From Symsagittifera roscoffensis (lineage: Eukaryota; Xenacoelomorpha; Acoela; Convolutidae), in the NCBI RefSeq assembly GCF_963678635.1, contig NC_087065.1, positions 78,315,396-78,379,395 on the forward strand: DNA of 64,000 bases. The letters run 5' to 3'. The translations under genes and the position numbers were made by a program. Shown in pieces: positions 62,177 to 64,000 of this stretch (positions are counted from its first letter, which is position 1; each line of letters opens with the position of its first letter). Under the pieces are notes generated by a model that was given only the letters and a program-made list of their open reading frames with translations, was not told the origin of the DNA and did no database searches.

Positions 62177-62874
62177 AACAGATAGAAATTTTAGATGCCT
62201 GAAACGAATTAGTTACCCATGAAGAGGGTCTCCCTCTACCCTTAGGAGGTCGGAACGTTAACGAGATATTTAAAGTAAAGACCTTGGCAGGATCATTGGG
62301 TAAACATAGGATGGTTTAGAGTTTAGTTGAACTCGAGAGCTGAAGTCACTGAGATCAGGAATTAGTTGATTAGACTCGTATGACATTTGTTTGCTTGGTC
62401 AAATTATGACAGCTACCGCATACCGGGTAACTAACAAGCGTGAAAAGATTTAAAAATGAAACCGAAATTTGCACGTGGCAGAAGTGACAGGGGGAGGGAT
62501 ATAGCCTTAAAAAATGTGCGGACGTGTAATTTAAGCGGATGTCAGGACCGATAGGGAATGGCGTGACTTAACTAAATCTAAGTGTAAATAAAGATAAGTA
62601 GTTGGAGGGTTCCGGAGAGCCTTTAACAGTCAGAACAGTTGTTGGCTACTATTAAGAGTAGTTGGTTCTCAGTCAGAGAAGAGAAGAATTATTGCTAGCG
62701 AATCGAGTAGTTGGTCCTCGAAGTAAGAGAACAACTGTAGCAGACGGCCAGTTCTGATGCAATGATCAGTTTCACATGCGGGTGTCAGTTTTGCATGTGC
62801 TTAGTCCAACCGCTGACACAGACATAATTCTTGTTACAGTCGGACAGAGGGCAGTCCATTTTGTCCTTTTTGGA

Positions 62875-62886
62875 CCCCCCCCCCCC
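62875..62886 (+). repeat. C-run in B3 (12 C)
   Basis: Twelve consecutive C at the site of the six-C run in B1, the longest of the three. Confidence 0.9.
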
Positions 62887-62911
62887 ATTGCTGGGCTGCT
62901 GGGGGATATCT

Positions 62912-63019
62912 AAAGTTCTTTCAATTCCTTTATTAGTTACAGTTCTTTCAATTACTTTATCAGTTACCGTTCTTTCAATTCCTTTATCAGTTACAGTTCT
63001 TTCAATTCCTTTATTAGTT
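62912..63019 (+). repeat. 27-bp minisatellite in B3
   Basis: Four 27-bp units as in B1 and B2; the first begins AAAGTTC instead of ACAGTTC. Confidence 0.93.
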
Positions 63020-63077
63020 TCAATTTCACTAGCGGAGATCTGGACCGAGGGTTCTGAATGATTATCTCTGAATGATT

Positions 63078-63868
63078 ATTTTAATTAATTAACTGCTCAA
63101 AAGCCTACAATAGTTAAAATTAAAACGTGAAAACTTAACTTTACTCGAGTAGCATTAGTTTTTCTGAGTGTTTTTCCCCGTTTTTTTTTAGAATCAAAAA
63201 CTTTAACCATTCAAAAAACTGCTCAGAAAAATTGAAAAAAAAAACTTAATTTTTTATATTTGGGTCGTTTTACTAATAATTTTCCTAGAGAAAGTTATTT
63301 TCTAATTATTTTTTCTACTATGACGCTCAAAAATGACTTATCTTTAGTTTTTGGTTCAGTTCTTTTTTATCACACCACGTCAAAAGTAACGACACTAATT
63401 TGAAAAAAAACTACTTTGTTGTTTTTTTGAAGACTATGGTTGGAACATTCTGTGCTACTTGCACAGAAACCATCTATCCTTGTTTTCTTCTGATGGCAGC
63501 TTTTTTCTGTCTCCAGCATTGTGTTTTTGATTGTTTCAGAAGGATTACACAAAATTTCGATAACAAAGAACATTGATTTTTAAAGCTGATGATCAGATAT
63601 TAAAACAACTTTTGTGAGCTTTGAAATGTTGTTGCCCTAAGAAAGTATTTTGTCAAAATAGTTTTCGTGCACTTTTCGTAGATGGCGGAGGCTACAGTTA
63701 ACGTACTGTTTAATTTGGTCAACATGGTGATTAATACGTATGAAATGCCAGAAAAGATTACTTCATTGTATTTTTTGAACAGTGAAATGCGACCATAATC
63801 ATGAAAAATATTAATTCTATCATCCAAAACTTTTATAAAAGTCTCCAAATTTGACTCAATTAAAAACC
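63078..63868 (+). repeat. Module A'3 (truncated at both ends)
   Basis: About 791 bp of A', joined to B3 at ATTTTAATTAATTAACTGC. It loses similarity after CAATTAAAAACCT, about 90 bp before the usual end of the module. Minus-strand frames here (63370-63573 and 63600-63896, 67 and 98 codons) are interrupted in the other A copies and match nothing I know. Confidence 0.82.
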
Positions 63869-64000
63869 TCCCTAGATAAATTTTTCGAAACTTCATAACT
63901 TACTTTAATCAACGATCATAGACAATTTAAAAACATCGCACATATTTTAGTCAATCAAGTTGGGTGCACTATTGCGGTTAGTCATAATACTTTTTAAGTA
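63869..64000. other. AT-rich right flank, nothing recognised
   Basis: 132 bp after the truncated A'3. It does not resemble satellite, A or B, and I see no gene or repeat in it. It is probably the first non-array sequence of the locus. Confidence 0.6.

Larger units (their letters stand above)
62177..63077 (+). repeat. Module B3
   Basis: A 901-bp copy of B very close to B2. The 12-C run gives it a net one-base change of frame relative to B2. The frame seen across the minisatellite in B1 and B2 therefore starts from a different upstream ATG here (62831), which argues against a conserved protein. Confidence 0.86.
57390..63868 (+). repeat. 1.78-kb A-B tandem array
   Basis: Alternating modules A and B repeat with a period of 1778-1781 bp: A3-B1-A'1-B2-A'2-B3-A'3. 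B starts at 58618, 60396 and about 62177. A' starts at 59512, 61296 and 63078. The A-to-B join is at the end of module A in every copy. The B-to-A' join is inside module A, about 355 bp from its start, at a shared ATTTTAATT stretch. The last unit is cut off at 63868. B2/B3 and A'1/A'2 are closer to each other than to B1 and A3, so the array seems to have expanded to the right. Confidence 0.9.

Noticed and set aside
63600-63896. 98-codon minus-strand frame over the end of A'3
   Set aside because: The same region in the other A copies has in-frame stops, and the start codon lies in flank sequence. No known family is recognisable.

Overview
This 64 kb window is almost entirely repetitive DNA. 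About 55 kb is one family of 72-bp satellite monomer, roughly 760 copies, all head to tail in the same orientation. The rest is a second, AT-richer interspersed family (module A, about 1.23 kb full length, about 0.88 kb when 5'-truncated) and a third unit (module B, about 0.9 kb) that forms a 1.78-kb A-B tandem array at the right end. I found no credible protein-coding gene, rRNA, tRNA, CRISPR array or recognisable transposase or reverse transcriptase. The size of the satellite, its multi-level higher-order repeats (HORs), the AT-rich non-coding flanks and the absence of operons all point to heterochromatin-like satellite DNA of a eukaryotic nuclear genome. The sequence does not show which species. 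The left edge is still inside the array, so the true array is longer.

Layout: 1-22200 is the left satellite array (domain I about 1-9242, domain II 9243-22200). 22201-23436 is module A1, 23437-23635 a 199-bp satellite island, and 23636-24877 module A2. 24878-57389 is the central array (domain III to about 51400, domain IV to 57389). 57390-58617 is module A3, followed by B1, A'1, B2, A'2, B3 and a truncated A'3 that ends at 63868. 63869-64000 is AT-rich sequence with no resemblance to the rest.

The satellite is organised by repeated duplication at many scales. Periods read from repeated landmarks include 144, 288, 798, 863, 1086, 1152, 1291, 1785, 2159, 2520, 3302 and 3382-3527 bp, nearly all within a few bases of a multiple of 72. 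Some copies are almost identical (3302-bp and 1291-bp units), which suggests recent unequal exchange. One block of about 400 bp in the left array matches one in the central array base for base, although the A modules lie between them.

Three structural points stand out. (1) The consensus monomer carries an 8-bp inverted repeat, AGTGTAAC / GTTACACT, around a 20-nt loop. (2) Modules A1 and A2 sit between those same two arms, replacing the loop interval, so the satellite and the A family share an architecture. (3) Because 72 is divisible by 3 and the monomer has no stop in one frame on each strand, long open frames (up to 1288 codons) run on both strands; I regard these as a by-product of the period and not as genes. 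All periods, arm positions and identities were read by eye; no alignment or search was run.
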